A stretch of DNA of 64,000 nucleotides, from positions 1-64,000 of the forward strand of contig NZ_NNBJ01000011.1 in NCBI RefSeq assembly GCF_002803085.1, in the 5' to 3' direction. Both the position numbers and the translations under genes were made by a program. Shown here one piece after another: positions 1 to 8,512 of this stretch. The stretch is from Streptomyces sp. CB01201. Lineage in GTDB: Bacteria > Actinomycetota > Actinomycetes > Streptomycetales > Streptomycetaceae. The number at the start of each line of letters is the position of its first letter. The first letter of the stretch is position 1. A model generated the notes under the pieces. The model made no database searches and was not told the origin of the DNA. It saw only the letters and a list, made by a program, of their open reading frames with translations.

Positions 1-30
1 GGTACTAATAGGCCGAGGGCTTGTCCTCAG
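1..30 (+). rRNA. 23S rRNA, 3' end only
   Basis: The window opens in the last bases of a 23S rRNA. GGTACTAATAGGCCGAGG is the conserved 3'-terminal sequence of actinobacterial 23S rRNA. The exact 3' end is uncertain by a few bases. The rest of the gene and the 16S gene must lie upstream of the window. Confidence 0.85.
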
Positions 31-131
31 TTGCTCGCGTCCACTGTGTTTGTTCTGAAGCAACGAACAGTTGCTGGTTGAGCAGAACCCACTTAATTAA
101 AAAGTGTGCTTGTTCGCTCGAAACCGATAGG

Positions 132-250
132 GTTTCGGTGGTCATAGCGTTAGGGAAACGCCCGGTTACATTCCGAACCCGGAAGCTAAGCCTTTCAGCG
201 CCGATGGTACTGCAGGGGGGACCCTGTGGGAGAGTAGGACGCCGCCGAAC
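132..250 (+). rRNA. 5S rRNA
   Basis: About 119 nt with the full 5S pattern: GTTTCGGTGGTCATAGCG at the 5' end, the conserved CCGAACCCGGAAGCTAAG core, and GACGCCGCCGAAC at the 3' end pairing back to the start. It follows the 23S end after a spacer of about 100 nt (31-131) that should hold RNase processing stems, and it precedes a strong terminator, so it is the last gene of the rRNA operon. Confidence 0.96.
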
Positions 251-258
251 AATATTTC

Positions 259-308
259 AGGACCCTTGGTCCCAGCGTTCACGCTGGGACCAAGGGTCCT
301 TTTGTTTT
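259..308 (+). terminator. rRNA operon intrinsic terminator
   Basis: A perfect 19-bp stem (259-277 with 282-300), loop TTCA, followed by TTTTGTTTTT. This is a textbook intrinsic terminator right after 5S and isolates the operon from the next gene. Confidence 0.95.
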
Positions 309-386
309 TCCGCTTTGTTTTGCCGAAGCGCGTCGGGCAGCCGACTGCGCGAGAATGACTGTAGTACCCGAAGACTAGGAGTCACG

Positions 387-2780
387 ATGCCCACCAACTC
401 TCCCGACGACCGTCCGGAGCGCGAGCCGCGCCGTCAGGACGGTGGCGACCGGGGCGGCTACCGCGGTGGTCGAGACGACCGTGGTCCGCGCCGCGACAAC
501 GACCGGGGCGGTTACGGCGGGCGTCGTGACGACAGTCGTGGTGGCTCCACCGGTGGCGGCTACCCCCGCCGCGACGACCGCGGCGGCCGTCCCGCCGGCG
601 GTTCCGGCGGCGGCAGCTCGTTCGGCCGCCGTGACGACCGTCCTGCCCCGCGTCGTGATGACGACCGTGGTGGTTTCCGCCGTGATGACAACCGCGGTGG
701 CGGCGGCTTCCGTCGTGACGACAACCGTGGCGGCTCCTCTTCTGGTGGTGGCTACGGCCGTCGCGATGACAGCCGTCCGGCTCCGCGTCGTGATGACGAC
801 CGTGGTGGTTTCCGTCGCGATGACAACCGTGGTGGCGGTGGCTCCTACGGGCGTCGTGACGACAACCGTGGTGGGGGCAGTTCCTATGGCCGTCGTGACG
901 ACAGTCGCCCGGCCCCGCGTCGCGATGACGACCGTGGTGGTTTCCGTCGCGATGACAACCGTGGTGGCGGTGGCTCCTACGGGCGTCGTGACGACAACCG
1001 TGGTGGCGGTGGCTCGTACGGCCGTCGTGACGACAGTCGCCCGGCTCCGCGTCGTGATGACGACCGCGGCGGTTTCCGTCGTGACGACAGTCGTCCGGCT
1101 CCGCGTCGCGATGACGACCGTGGTGGGTTCCGTCGTGACGACAACCGCGGTGGCGGCAGTTCTTATGGCCGTCGTGACGACAGTCGCCCGGCTCCGCGTC
1201 GTGATGACGACCGTGGTGGTTTCCGCCGCGATGACAACCGTGGTGGCGGCGGTGGTTTCCGTCGTGACGACAACCGTGGCGGTGGCAGCTCTTACGGGCG
1301 TCGTGACGACAGCCGTCCGGCTCCGCGTCGTGATGACGACCGTGGTGGTTTCCGCCGTGACGACAACCGTGGTGGCGGTGGCTCCTACGGGCGTCGTGAC
1401 GACAACCGTGGCGGCGGCTCTTATGGCCGTCGTGACGACAGCCGTCCGGCTCCGCGTCGTGATGACGACCGTGGTGGGTTCCGTCGTGACGACAGTCGCC
1501 CGGCTCCCCGTCGCGATGACGACCGTGGTGGCTCCTACGGGCGTCGTGACGACAACCGTGGCGGCGGTGGCTCGTACGGCCGTCGCGATGACAGCCGTCC
1601 GGCTCCGCGGCGTGATGACGACCGTGGTGGGTTCCGTCGTGACGACAGCCGTCCGGCTCCCCGTCGCGATGACGACCGCGGTGGGTACCGGGGTCGTGAC
1701 GACCGGGGTGACCGCGGTGGCTACCGGGGTCGTGACGACCGGGGTGAGCGTGGACGGGACGATCGTGGCGGCTACGGGCGTCGGGACGACCGGGACCGGG
1801 ATCGTGACCGCGAGCCCATCAAGCGGCTCCCGATCGACGAGGACATCACCGGCGACGAGATCGACGCCGATGTGCGCCAGGAACTGATGAGCCTGCCCAA
1901 GGGTCTCGCCGAGGACGTCGCGAGCAACCTGGTCATGGTGGCGCGACTCATCGACGAGGACCCCGAGCAGGCCTACGCCTACTCCCGCATCGCGCTGCGG
2001 CTCGCCTCGCGTGTGGCCGCCGTTCGTGAGGCCGCCGGCTTCGCCGCGTACGCCACGCAGAAGTACTCGGAGGCGCTCGCGGAGTTCCGTGCCGCGCGTC
2101 GCATGACCGGCACCGTCGAACTGTGGCCCGTCATGGCGGACTGCGAGCGTGGACTCGGCCGTCCCGAGCGGGCGCTGGCCATGGCCGGCGAGCCCGAGGT
2201 GCAGAAGCTCGACAAGCCCGGGCAGGTGGAGATGCGGTTGGTCGCGGCCGGTGCGCGCCGGGACATGGGGCAGCTGGACGCCGCCATCGTGACCCTCCAG
2301 AGCCCCGAGCTCGCGTCGAACTCCGTACAGCCGTGGACCGCGCGACTGCGCTACGCCTACGCCGACGCGCTGCTGGCCGCCACGCGGGAGGCCGAGGCCC
2401 GCGAGTGGTTCGCCAAGGCTCTTGAGGCGGACAAGGACGGTTTGACCGACGCCTCCGACCGGCTCGCCGAGCTGGACGGGGTCGACTTCGTCGACGCCAT
2501 GGTCGAGGACGACGAGGACGGCGACGTCGACGCGCCGCGCGCCGACGTCGAGGACGAGCCCGACTTCGACGACGAGGGTGAGGAAGAGGACGACTTCGAG
2601 GGCGACGACGCCGATGTGGTCCGCGCCGCGGAGATCGTCGACGCCGACCTCGTCGAGCCCGCGCCGGGTGAGACCGGGGACGCTCCGGCGACCGAGGCCG
2701 TTGCTCCGACGGCCGAGTCGGCCGAGTCGGCTCCGTCGGTCGAGTCCGCTCCGGCGGGCGACGGCGAGAAGAAGGCCTGA
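387..2780 (+). CDS. Arg/Asp/Gly-repeat protein with TPR-like domain
   Basis: A 797-residue protein in three parts. Residues 1 to about 475 are low complexity: imperfect units built from GRRDDSRPAPRRDDDRGGF and RRDDNRGGGSYG, repeated over a dozen times, close to RGG/RGD RNA-binding tails. Residues about 476-690 form a helical TPR-like domain (for example LIDEDPEQAYAYSRIALRLA). The last 105 residues are Asp/Glu-rich, then Ala/Glu/Ser/Pro-rich. The ATG at 387 is chosen because AGGAG lies at 377-381 and the open frame further upstream runs through the 5S gene and terminator. The basic arginine-rich tail and location directly after an rRNA operon suggest, but do not prove, an RNA or ribosome link. 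TPR proteins with this layout are common in Streptomyces, with no assigned function that I know. Confidence 0.88.
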   Translation: MPTNSPDDRPEREPRRQDGGDRGGYRGGRDDRGPRRDNDRGGYGGRRDDSRGGSTGGGYPRRDDRGGRPAGGSGGGSSFGRRDDRPAPRRDDDRGGFRRDDNRGGGGFRRDDNRGGSSSGGGYGRRDDSRPAPRRDDDRGGFRRDDNRGGGGSYGRRDDNRGGGSSYGRRDDSRPAPRRDDDRGGFRRDDNRGGGGSYGRRDDNRGGGGSYGRRDDSRPAPRRDDDRGGFRRDDSRPAPRRDDDRGGFRRDDNRGGGSSYGRRDDSRPAPRRDDDRGGFRRDDNRGGGGGFRRDDNRGGGSSYGRRDDSRPAPRRDDDRGGFRRDDNRGGGGSYGRRDDNRGGGSYGRRDDSRPAPRRDDDRGGFRRDDSRPAPRRDDDRGGSYGRRDDNRGGGGSYGRRDDSRPAPRRDDDRGGFRRDDSRPAPRRDDDRGGYRGRDDRGDRGGYRGRDDRGERGRDDRGGYGRRDDRDRDRDREPIKRLPIDEDITGDEIDADVRQELMSLPKGLAEDVASNLVMVARLIDEDPEQAYAYSRIALRLASRVAAVREAAGFAAYATQKYSEALAEFRAARRMTGTVELWPVMADCERGLGRPERALAMAGEPEVQKLDKPGQVEMRLVAAGARRDMGQLDAAIVTLQSPELASNSVQPWTARLRYAYADALLAATREAEAREWFAKALEADKDGLTDASDRLAELDGVDFVDAMVEDDEDGDVDAPRADVEDEPDFDDEGEEEDDFEGDDADVVRAAEIVDADLVEPAPGETGDAPATEAVAPTAESAESAPSVESAPAGDGEKKA

Positions 2781-2800
2781 CAGCTGTCGGTGTTTGTCAG

Positions 2801-2828
2801 CTGACCGCTGACCGCTGACCGCTGATGG
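2801..2828. repeat. Tandem 7-mer CTGACCG
   Basis: Three perfect copies of CTGACCG and a degenerate fourth (CTGATGG) lie 20 bases after the stop codon of the repeat protein. A similar 7-bp tandem lies after the der gene at 40511-40573. Confidence 0.8.
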
Positions 2829-2858
2829 TTGGCGGTCGGCCGGTGGCCGGGTAAGAAG

Positions 2859-2896
2859 AAAAGAGGCGGTGCCCCACCCGGGGCGCCGCCTCTTTT
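2859..2896. terminator. Bidirectional terminator
   Basis: A stem of about 17 bp (2859-2875 with 2880-2896, one G-U pair) around the loop ACCC, with A-rich and T-rich edges on the two sides. It sits between convergent genes (stops at 2780 and 2914) and can serve both strands. Confidence 0.88.
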
Positions 2897-2913
2897 TCGT
2901 TCCGCTCCCGTGT

Positions 2914-4197
2914 TCAGTTCACCGTCAGGCTGCGCAGGACCAGGCCCGTCGCCGGCTTCGGGCCGAAGGACGTCGACTTGCGGGGCATCGTCACGCCCTG
3001 GCGGGCCAGGTCCCGTACGACTTCCTCGCGTACCGGATGCATCAGGACCGCCGTCTTGTGGTGACGCTCCGCCTGCTCGACCGCGGCCGCCGTGTCGTGG
3101 ATGTACGCGATGTCGTCGGGGGTGTCGGGCGTGTGCCAGATCTCGTCGAGCAGGGTCGAGTGCAGGACCGTCGCGTCGAGGGAGCGCCAGGCCTCGGGCC
3201 GGTCGGCGCGGATCGTGCGGGAGAGCAGGGCCTGGTCCGGGTGGTCCAGGAGGTGGAAGCGGCCGTCCCCCGCCAGGAGGAACGCGTTGCCGTGCGAGGC
3301 CGCCTCGGCGAGTGCCTCCAGGGCCTGGGCGAGCGGCACGTCGAGGGTGCGGACGCGGAACGCACCGGACTCGGTGACCGCCGCGAGAGCCTTGGCCACC
3401 GGAAGCCGGTGCAGGAGCCGGTGGATCGCGCGGACCCGCAGCGGATAGCGGGCCGTGTCCACCAGGAGGACGAGGCCGAAGTCCCAGGGGCCCGGCGAGG
3501 TCTGTTCGTCGCGCAGGCGCAGGTAGGTGGCCCAGCGGTGGTGGCCGTCGGCGATCACCGCCTGGTGGGCCGCGAGGTCGGCCTGCACCTCCGCGAGATC
3601 GGCCGGATCCGTGAGCGCCCACAGCCGGTGGCGGAAACCGTCCTCCGTGGTGGTGCGCAGCAGCGGCTCGCGCAGGACGGCACGGTCGATGACCGCGGTG
3701 GCGCCGACCGGAGTGCCGCTGCCGCGGTAGGTCAGCAGCAGCGGTTCGAGGTGGGCGGCGGTGGTTCGCATGAGGGCCGCGCGGTCCTCGACGACGTGGG
3801 GCATCACGTCCTCGTGCGGCAGGACGATGCCCTCGGCGGGTTCGGAGAGGGCGAGCGCGCCGATCAGCCCGCGCTGGAGGATGCCGTCGCCCTCCTGCTC
3901 GTACACATAGAGGGCGGGCACGGGGTCGGGCGCGAGGACGCCCTCGTCGAGCCAGTCGTCCAGGGTCAGGGCGGCCTTCTGGTTGCGGGCGGCCGGTGAG
4001 GACGCCTGCGGAAGGATCAGCCGGACGATGTTGTACGGGTCGGCCGACTCCAGGTGCAGCAGCCCGTCCGGGCGTACGACGACGTCGTACGGCGGCGAGG
4101 TCACCGCGGCGAGGCTGCCCACCCGCTCGGGAACGTAGCGCAGTCCGCGGAACGGGATCAGGCGCAGCCCGAGGTCCGCACGCCCAGTTGTGCTCAT
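2914..4197 (-). CDS. DUF1015 family protein
   Basis: A 427-residue soluble protein of the DUF1015 family (known as a family; biochemical role not established, sometimes called SpoIIE-associated serine/threonine phosphatase-like). Family hallmarks visible are the N-terminal RLIPFRGLRYVPERVG, SPPYDVV, the central DGHHRWATYLRLRDEQ, and the PYNIVRLILP stretch. The ATG at 4197 is chosen because the family sequence begins a few residues later; a longer open frame upstream reads antisense through the HAD gene and is not credible. It is divergent from the HAD gene (gap about 70 nt), so both may share the intergenic promoter region. Confidence 0.88.
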   Translation of the reverse strand: MSTTGRADLGLRLIPFRGLRYVPERVGSLAAVTSPPYDVVVRPDGLLHLESADPYNIVRLILPQASSPAARNQKAALTLDDWLDEGVLAPDPVPALYVYEQEGDGILQRGLIGALALSEPAEGIVLPHEDVMPHVVEDRAALMRTTAAHLEPLLLTYRGSGTPVGATAVIDRAVLREPLLRTTTEDGFRHRLWALTDPADLAEVQADLAAHQAVIADGHHRWATYLRLRDEQTSPGPWDFGLVLLVDTARYPLRVRAIHRLLHRLPVAKALAAVTESGAFRVRTLDVPLAQALEALAEAASHGNAFLLAGDGRFHLLDHPDQALLSRTIRADRPEAWRSLDATVLHSTLLDEIWHTPDTPDDIAYIHDTAAAVEQAERHHKTAVLMHPVREEVVRDLARQGVTMPRKSTSFGPKPATGLVLRSLTVN

Positions 4198-4269
4198 CTG
4201 CGCATCGTATGTGGGAGTCGGGTATGCGCGATGATCGGGGGCAGAGCACCGAAAGAGGAGTGGATGAGG

Positions 4270-5298
4270 ATGAGCCAGACCGGCCGGATCATGACGAGCG
4301 GCAGCGAGCGGGCGCTGAGCGAGGCGTACGACACGGCGCTGCTGGATCTGGACGGGGTCGTCTACGCGGGTGGTGAGGCAATCGACCATGCCGTGGACGC
4401 GCTGGCCGAGGCCCGGGACGGCGGGATGCACCTCGCGTATGTGACGAACAACGCGCTGCGCACGCCGGACGCGGTGGCCGAGCACCTGACCGAGCTCGGG
4501 GTGCCTGCCGAGGCGGGCGATGTGATCACCTCGGCGCAGGCGGTGGCGCGGCTCATGTCGGAGCAACTGCCGCAGGGTGCACGGGTGTTGCTCATCGGTG
4601 GCGAGGGGCTGCGGGTCGCTCTCGTCGAGCGCGGGCTCGTTCCGGTGGAGTCGGCGGACGACGATCCGGCCGCCGTGGTGCAGGGGTACGGGGGTCCGGA
4701 CCTCACGTGGTCGCGGTTCGCGGAGGCCTCCTACGCGGTGGCCCGCGGGGTGCCGTGGTTCGCGTCCAACACCGATCTGACCATTCCGAGCGGCCGGGGC
4801 ATCGCGCCCGGCAACGGCGCGGCGGTCGAGGTCGTGCGCATCGCGACGGGCGCCGAGCCCCAGGTGGCGGGCAAGCCGCTGCCCCCGATGCACCGCGAGA
4901 CGGTGCTGCGGACCGGCGCCAAGAAGCCGCTGGTGGTGGGGGACCGGCTCGACACGGACATCGAGGGTGCGTTCAACGGCAAGGTGGACTCGCTCCTCGT
5001 GCTGACCGGTGTGACGGACGGCGCACAGCTGCTGGCCGCGCGGCCCGAGCACCGGCCCACGTATGTCGACGCCGATCTGCGCGGGCTGCTGACGGGGCAG
5101 CCGGAGGTGAAGGGCGCGGACGGCCGGTTCGGGTGCGGTGGCTGGACCGCGTCCGTGCGGGACGGGGCGTTTGCGCTCGACGGGGACGGGGAGGCGCTGG
5201 ACGGGCTGCGGGCGCTGTGCGCGGCCGCCTGGAGCCACGCCGGGGACGGGGCCTGCGAGCTGGACGCGGCGAAGGTGCTTGAGCGCCTGGGCCTTTGA
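4270..5298 (+). CDS. HAD-superfamily hydrolase, NagD-like
   Basis: A 342-residue phosphatase of the haloacid dehalogenase superfamily, NagD/4-nitrophenylphosphatase branch. Motif I is LLDLDGVVYAG with nucleophile Asp26 and acid Asp28; motif II is the AYVTNNA region; motif IV is GDRLDTDIEGAF near residue 225, the Mg-binding acids. The central cap segment contains GGEGLRVALVERG. The substrate cannot be told from sequence; relatives act on sugar phosphates, nucleotides or phosphoglycolate. The ATG at 4270 has GAGGAG nine bases upstream; ATG 4264 is only three bases from it and is the alternative start. The gene lies between the DUF1015 gene and the iron-uptake operon. Confidence 0.88.
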   Translation: MSQTGRIMTSGSERALSEAYDTALLDLDGVVYAGGEAIDHAVDALAEARDGGMHLAYVTNNALRTPDAVAEHLTELGVPAEAGDVITSAQAVARLMSEQLPQGARVLLIGGEGLRVALVERGLVPVESADDDPAAVVQGYGGPDLTWSRFAEASYAVARGVPWFASNTDLTIPSGRGIAPGNGAAVEVVRIATGAEPQVAGKPLPPMHRETVLRTGAKKPLVVGDRLDTDIEGAFNGKVDSLLVLTGVTDGAQLLAARPEHRPTYVDADLRGLLTGQPEVKGADGRFGCGGWTASVRDGAFALDGDGEALDGLRALCAAAWSHAGDGACELDAAKVLERLGL

Positions 5299-5327
5299 GC
5301 CCGGGCCGGGGGCGCCGCAAGTGAAGT

Positions 5328-5346
5328 GCAGGGTAGGCTAACCTAA
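5328..5346. promoter_or_regulatory. Iron box (DmdR/IdeR-type operator)
   Basis: The 19-mer ending in TAGGCTAACCTAA matches the actinobacterial iron-box consensus TTAGGTTAGGCTAACCTAA at 16 of 19 positions. Iron-loaded DmdR1/IdeR repressors bind this site. It contains a TAnnnT -10 hexamer (TAACCT, 5339-5344) placed 7 bases before the GTG at 5352, so repressor and polymerase should compete directly. Confidence 0.88.
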
Positions 5347-5351
5347 CCTGC

Positions 5352-6410
5352 GTGTTGGTAGACAGCCCCCCTCAGCCGCGTGACGGGACCACGTCCGCGC
5401 CCCCGGCCCCGACCGCGAAGCGCCGCACCCTGCGCGCCGCGGGTCTGTTCGCGTCCGTGGGCGTGCTCGCGCTCGTCGCCGTCGCGAGCATCGCGGTCGG
5501 CGCGAAACCCATGCCGCTCGGTGACGTGTGGCACGGGCTCTTCCACTCCTCGGGCACCGCCAACGACGTCCTCATTCATGACGTACGGGTGCCGCGGACG
5601 CTGCTCGGACTGCTCGTCGGGGCCGCGCTCGGCCTGGCCGGCGCGGTCATGCAGGCCCTCACCCGCAACCCGCTCGCCGAACCCGGCATCCTCGGCGTCA
5701 ACGCGGGAGCGGCCGCCGCGGTGGTGTCGGCCATCAGTTTCCTCGGGGTCAACTCCCTCACCGGATATGTGTGGTTCGCGTTCCTCGGTGCGGGCTTGGT
5801 GTCGGCGGCGGTGTACCTCCTCGGTGGCAGCCGGGCCGCCACGCCCGTGCGGCTCGCGCTCGCCGGAACGGCGGCCAGCGCCGCGCTGTACGGCTACATC
5901 AACGCCGTACAGCTCACCGACTCGGCGGCCCTCAACCAGCTCCGGTTCTGGCAGGTCGGCTCGCTGGCCGCGGCGGACATGGCCACCGTCGCCAAGGTCG
6001 CGCCGTTCATCCTGGTGGGAGTGGTCGTCGCGCTGCTGCTCGCGCGGCCGCTCAACGCGATGGCCATGGGCGACGACACCGCCCGCGCGCTCGGCGCCCG
6101 GCTGACCCGTACCCGCGTCCTGTCGATGGTCGTGATCACCCTGCTCTGCGGGGCCGCGACCGCCGCCTGCGGGCCCATCGTGTTCATCGGGCTCATGGTC
6201 CCGCACCTCGTGCGCGCCATCACCGGGCCCGACCTGCGGTGGATCCTGCCGTACGCGGCCGTGCTCTCGCCCGTGCTGCTGCTCGGCTCCGACGTGGTCG
6301 GCCGGGTCGTCACCCGGCCCGCCGAACTCCAGGTCGGCATCGTCACGGCGCTCATCGGCGGGCCCGTCTTCATCTGTCTCGTACGGCGCAGGAGGATGGC
6401 CCAGCTGTGA
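5352..6410 (+). CDS. Iron-siderophore ABC permease 1 (FecCD)
   Basis: A 352-residue FecCD-family inner-membrane permease that moves ferric siderophore into the cytoplasm. About ten hydrophobic segments are visible, starting with LFASVGVLALVAVASIAVG after a short basic cytoplasmic tail. Family signatures include VRVPRTLLGLLVGAALGLAG, QALTRNPLAEPGILGVNAGA, and the ATPase-coupling stretch ARALGARLTRTR. The GTG at 5352 has no Shine-Dalgarno and lies 5 bases after the iron box, which suggests a leaderless transcript. It overlaps the second permease by 4 bases. No binding-protein gene accompanies the operon, so a siderophore receptor encoded elsewhere must deliver substrate. Confidence 0.92.
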   Translation: MLVDSPPQPRDGTTSAPPAPTAKRRTLRAAGLFASVGVLALVAVASIAVGAKPMPLGDVWHGLFHSSGTANDVLIHDVRVPRTLLGLLVGAALGLAGAVMQALTRNPLAEPGILGVNAGAAAAVVSAISFLGVNSLTGYVWFAFLGAGLVSAAVYLLGGSRAATPVRLALAGTAASAALYGYINAVQLTDSAALNQLRFWQVGSLAAADMATVAKVAPFILVGVVVALLLARPLNAMAMGDDTARALGARLTRTRVLSMVVITLLCGAATAACGPIVFIGLMVPHLVRAITGPDLRWILPYAAVLSPVLLLGSDVVGRVVTRPAELQVGIVTALIGGPVFICLVRRRRMAQL

Positions 6411-7435
6411 AGGCGATACGTATCCCCGGCGGGCTCTCCTTCCGGGCCGAGCCGCGCGCGATGGCCGTGGTCGGCGGGCTCGTGGTGCTGGCGCTCGCGG
6501 CCGCCGTGGTCCTGATCGGCACCGGCGACTTCACCATCGCGCCCGCCGACGTGATCAGCAGCCTGCTCGGCTCCGGCACGCCCGCGCAGGACTTCATCAT
6601 CAATGAACTGCGGCTGCCGCGCGTCCTCGTGGCGCTCCTGGTGGGGGCCTCGCTCGGCATCTCGGGGGCGCTGTTCCAGTCCATCTCCCGCAATCCGCTG
6701 GGCAGTCCGGACGTGATCGGCTTCGGCCAGGGTTCCTCGGTCGGCGCGCTCACCGTCATCGTGTTCTTCCACGGCGGCACGGTCGCCGTCTCCTTCGGGG
6801 CGCTCGCCGGCGGCCTCGCCACCGGCGTCGCCGTGTACCTCCTCGCCTGGAAGAAGGGCGTGCACGGCTACCGGCTGGTGCTCGTCGGCATCGGCGCGGC
6901 CGCCATGCTCACCGCGTGCATCCACTACCTCCTCACCAAGTCCACCCTGGTGGACGCCACCCGCGCGATGGTCTGGCTCACCGGCTCGCTCGACGGGCGC
7001 GACTGGGCCCAGGTGTGGCCGCTGCTCGTGCTGTTCGTCGTGCTGCTCCCGGTGGTCCTCGGGTACGCGCGGCCGCTCAGGATGCTGGAGATGGGCGACG
7101 ACGCGGCGTACGCGCTGGGCGTGCCGGTGCAGCGCACCCGTACCGTTCTGATGCTCTGCGCCGTACTGCTCAACGCCTCGGCGACCGCGGCCGCGGGGCC
7201 CATCTCCTTCGTGGCGCTGACCGCGCCGCAGCTGGCCCGCCGGCTCACCCGGGCCACCGGGCCGAACATCCTCGCCTCGGCGTGCATGGGCGCGGCCCTC
7301 CTGGTCGTCGCCGACTGGGGCGCGCAGCGGCTGTTCGGCGAGAGCACGCTGCCGGTGGGGGTGCTGACCGGCATGGTCGGCGGTGTCTATCTGCTGTGGC
7401 TCCTCGTCACCGAGCGCCGGGCGGGCCGGATATGA
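6407..7435 (+). CDS. Iron-siderophore ABC permease 2 (FecCD)
   Basis: A 342-residue second FecCD permease, the presumed heterodimer partner of the preceding gene. It has the same signatures: LRLPRVLVALLVGASLGISG, QSISRNPLGSPDVIGFGQG, and AYALGVPVQRTR, which is the loop expected to contact the ATPase. The GTG start at 6407 overlaps the previous stop as GTGA, so translation is coupled. Iron repression from the box at 5328 should cover this gene too. Distinguishing ferri-hydroxamate from catecholate specificity is not possible from the sequence. Confidence 0.92.
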   Translation: MKAIRIPGGLSFRAEPRAMAVVGGLVVLALAAAVVLIGTGDFTIAPADVISSLLGSGTPAQDFIINELRLPRVLVALLVGASLGISGALFQSISRNPLGSPDVIGFGQGSSVGALTVIVFFHGGTVAVSFGALAGGLATGVAVYLLAWKKGVHGYRLVLVGIGAAAMLTACIHYLLTKSTLVDATRAMVWLTGSLDGRDWAQVWPLLVLFVVLLPVVLGYARPLRMLEMGDDAAYALGVPVQRTRTVLMLCAVLLNASATAAAGPISFVALTAPQLARRLTRATGPNILASACMGAALLVVADWGAQRLFGESTLPVGVLTGMVGGVYLLWLLVTERRAGRI

Positions 7436-7536
7436 ACCGGCGTCCCGGAACCGGACATCCCGAAACCCGCCGACCGGAACCCACCCGCACCCCCAACTCC
7501 CTTACGGACAGCGGTTCTTCTAGCAGGAGTACGAGC

Positions 7537-8334
7537 ATGCAGCGCCTCAGCGCGGAATCGGTCACCCTCGGCTACGACCAGCGGGTGATCGCCAAGGACC
7601 TGTCCGTCGAGATCCCGGACCGCTCCTTCACGGTGATCGTCGGGCCCAACGCCTGCGGCAAGTCCACGCTCCTGCGGGCCCTGTCCCGGATGCTCAAGCC
7701 GAGCGAGGGACGGGTGCTGCTCGACGGGCAGGCCATTCACTCACTGCCCGCCAAGAAGGTGGCCCGGACCCTCGGTCTGCTTCCGCAGTCGTCCATCGCT
7801 CCGGACGGGATCACGGTGGGCGACCTCGTGGCGCGCGGGCGCTATCCGCACCAGGGGCTGCTGCGGCAGTGGTCGCCCGAGGACGAGCGGATCGTCCAGG
7901 AGTCCATGGAGGCGACGGGGGTCGGCGGTCTGGGGGAGCGGTACGTCGACGAGCTGTCCGGCGGACAGCGCCAGCGGGTCTGGATCGCGATGGCGCTGGC
8001 TCAGCAGACGCCGCTTCTGCTGCTCGACGAGCCGACGACGTTCCTGGACATCCAGCACCAGATCGAGGTCCTGGATCTGTGTGCGCAGCTCCACGAGGAG
8101 CAGGGGCGGACACTGGTGGCCGTGCTCCACGATCTCAACCAGGCGGCGCGGTACGCCTCGCATCTCGTCGCGATGCGGGACGGGGAGGTGGTGGCCGAGG
8201 GGGCGCCGGCCTCCGTGGTCACGGCGGAGCTGGTGGAGCGGGTGTTCGGGGTGCGGTGTCAGGTGATCCCGGATCCGGAGACGGGGACGCCGCTGGTGGT
8301 GCCGGCCGCGCCGCGGCGTTCGTTGGTGGGCTGA
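7537..8334 (+). CDS. Iron-siderophore ABC transporter ATPase (FepC/FecE type)
   Basis: A 265-residue ABC ATPase that powers the two FecCD permeases. Walker A GPNACGKST is near residues 38-46, the signature LSGGQRQRVWIA near 141, Walker B LLLLDEPT near 158-165, and the H-loop HDLNQAARYA follows. The FecE/FepC hallmark PQSSIAPDGITVGDLVARGR is present. The ATG at 7537 has AGGAG at 7525-7529. The gap of about 100 bases after the permease contains no clear terminator, so it is likely part of the same iron-regulated operon. Confidence 0.93.
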   Translation: MQRLSAESVTLGYDQRVIAKDLSVEIPDRSFTVIVGPNACGKSTLLRALSRMLKPSEGRVLLDGQAIHSLPAKKVARTLGLLPQSSIAPDGITVGDLVARGRYPHQGLLRQWSPEDERIVQESMEATGVGGLGERYVDELSGGQRQRVWIAMALAQQTPLLLLDEPTTFLDIQHQIEVLDLCAQLHEEQGRTLVAVLHDLNQAARYASHLVAMRDGEVVAEGAPASVVTAELVERVFGVRCQVIPDPETGTPLVVPAAPRRSLVG

Positions 8335-8431
8335 TTTTTCCCCCACCCCGCCCCTTCCCGAGACCCTCCGGGGGTGTGGGTGTGCTGATGTCCGGACTCC
8401 TGGGGGCTCTGCCCCATTCGGGCTGGCCTCA

Positions 8432-8500
8432 ATGCTTTTAGGGGCGCGGGGAACTGCGCGAGTGGGCCCGCGCTGGTGCAGGGGCGCGGTTCGGCCCCCC
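8432..8500. repeat. Streptomyces-type intergenic repeat
   Basis: The run TTTTAGGGGCGCGGGGAACT, followed by GCGCGA, is a short sequence I recognise from many Streptomyces intergenic regions, usually at 3' ends. It lies between the convergent ends of the ATPase gene and the SCP2 gene, with a second partial unit (AGGGGCGCGG) at 8480. The function is unknown; it may act as a transcript end. Confidence 0.6.
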
Positions 8501-8512
8501 CCCGGGGGCCCG

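Noticed and set aside
387..1800. Repeats considered as a CRISPR or minisatellite array
   Set aside because: Units vary, have no unique spacers, and keep one reading frame, so they are coding repeats.
442..1887. A 481-codon frame inside the repeat protein
   Set aside because: It is the alternate frame of the R/D/G repeats, made only of Val, Thr and Ala; codon bias supports the main frame.
4054..4269. Longer N-terminus for the HAD protein
   Set aside because: It would overlap the divergent DUF1015 gene; the ribosome site and family start support 4270.
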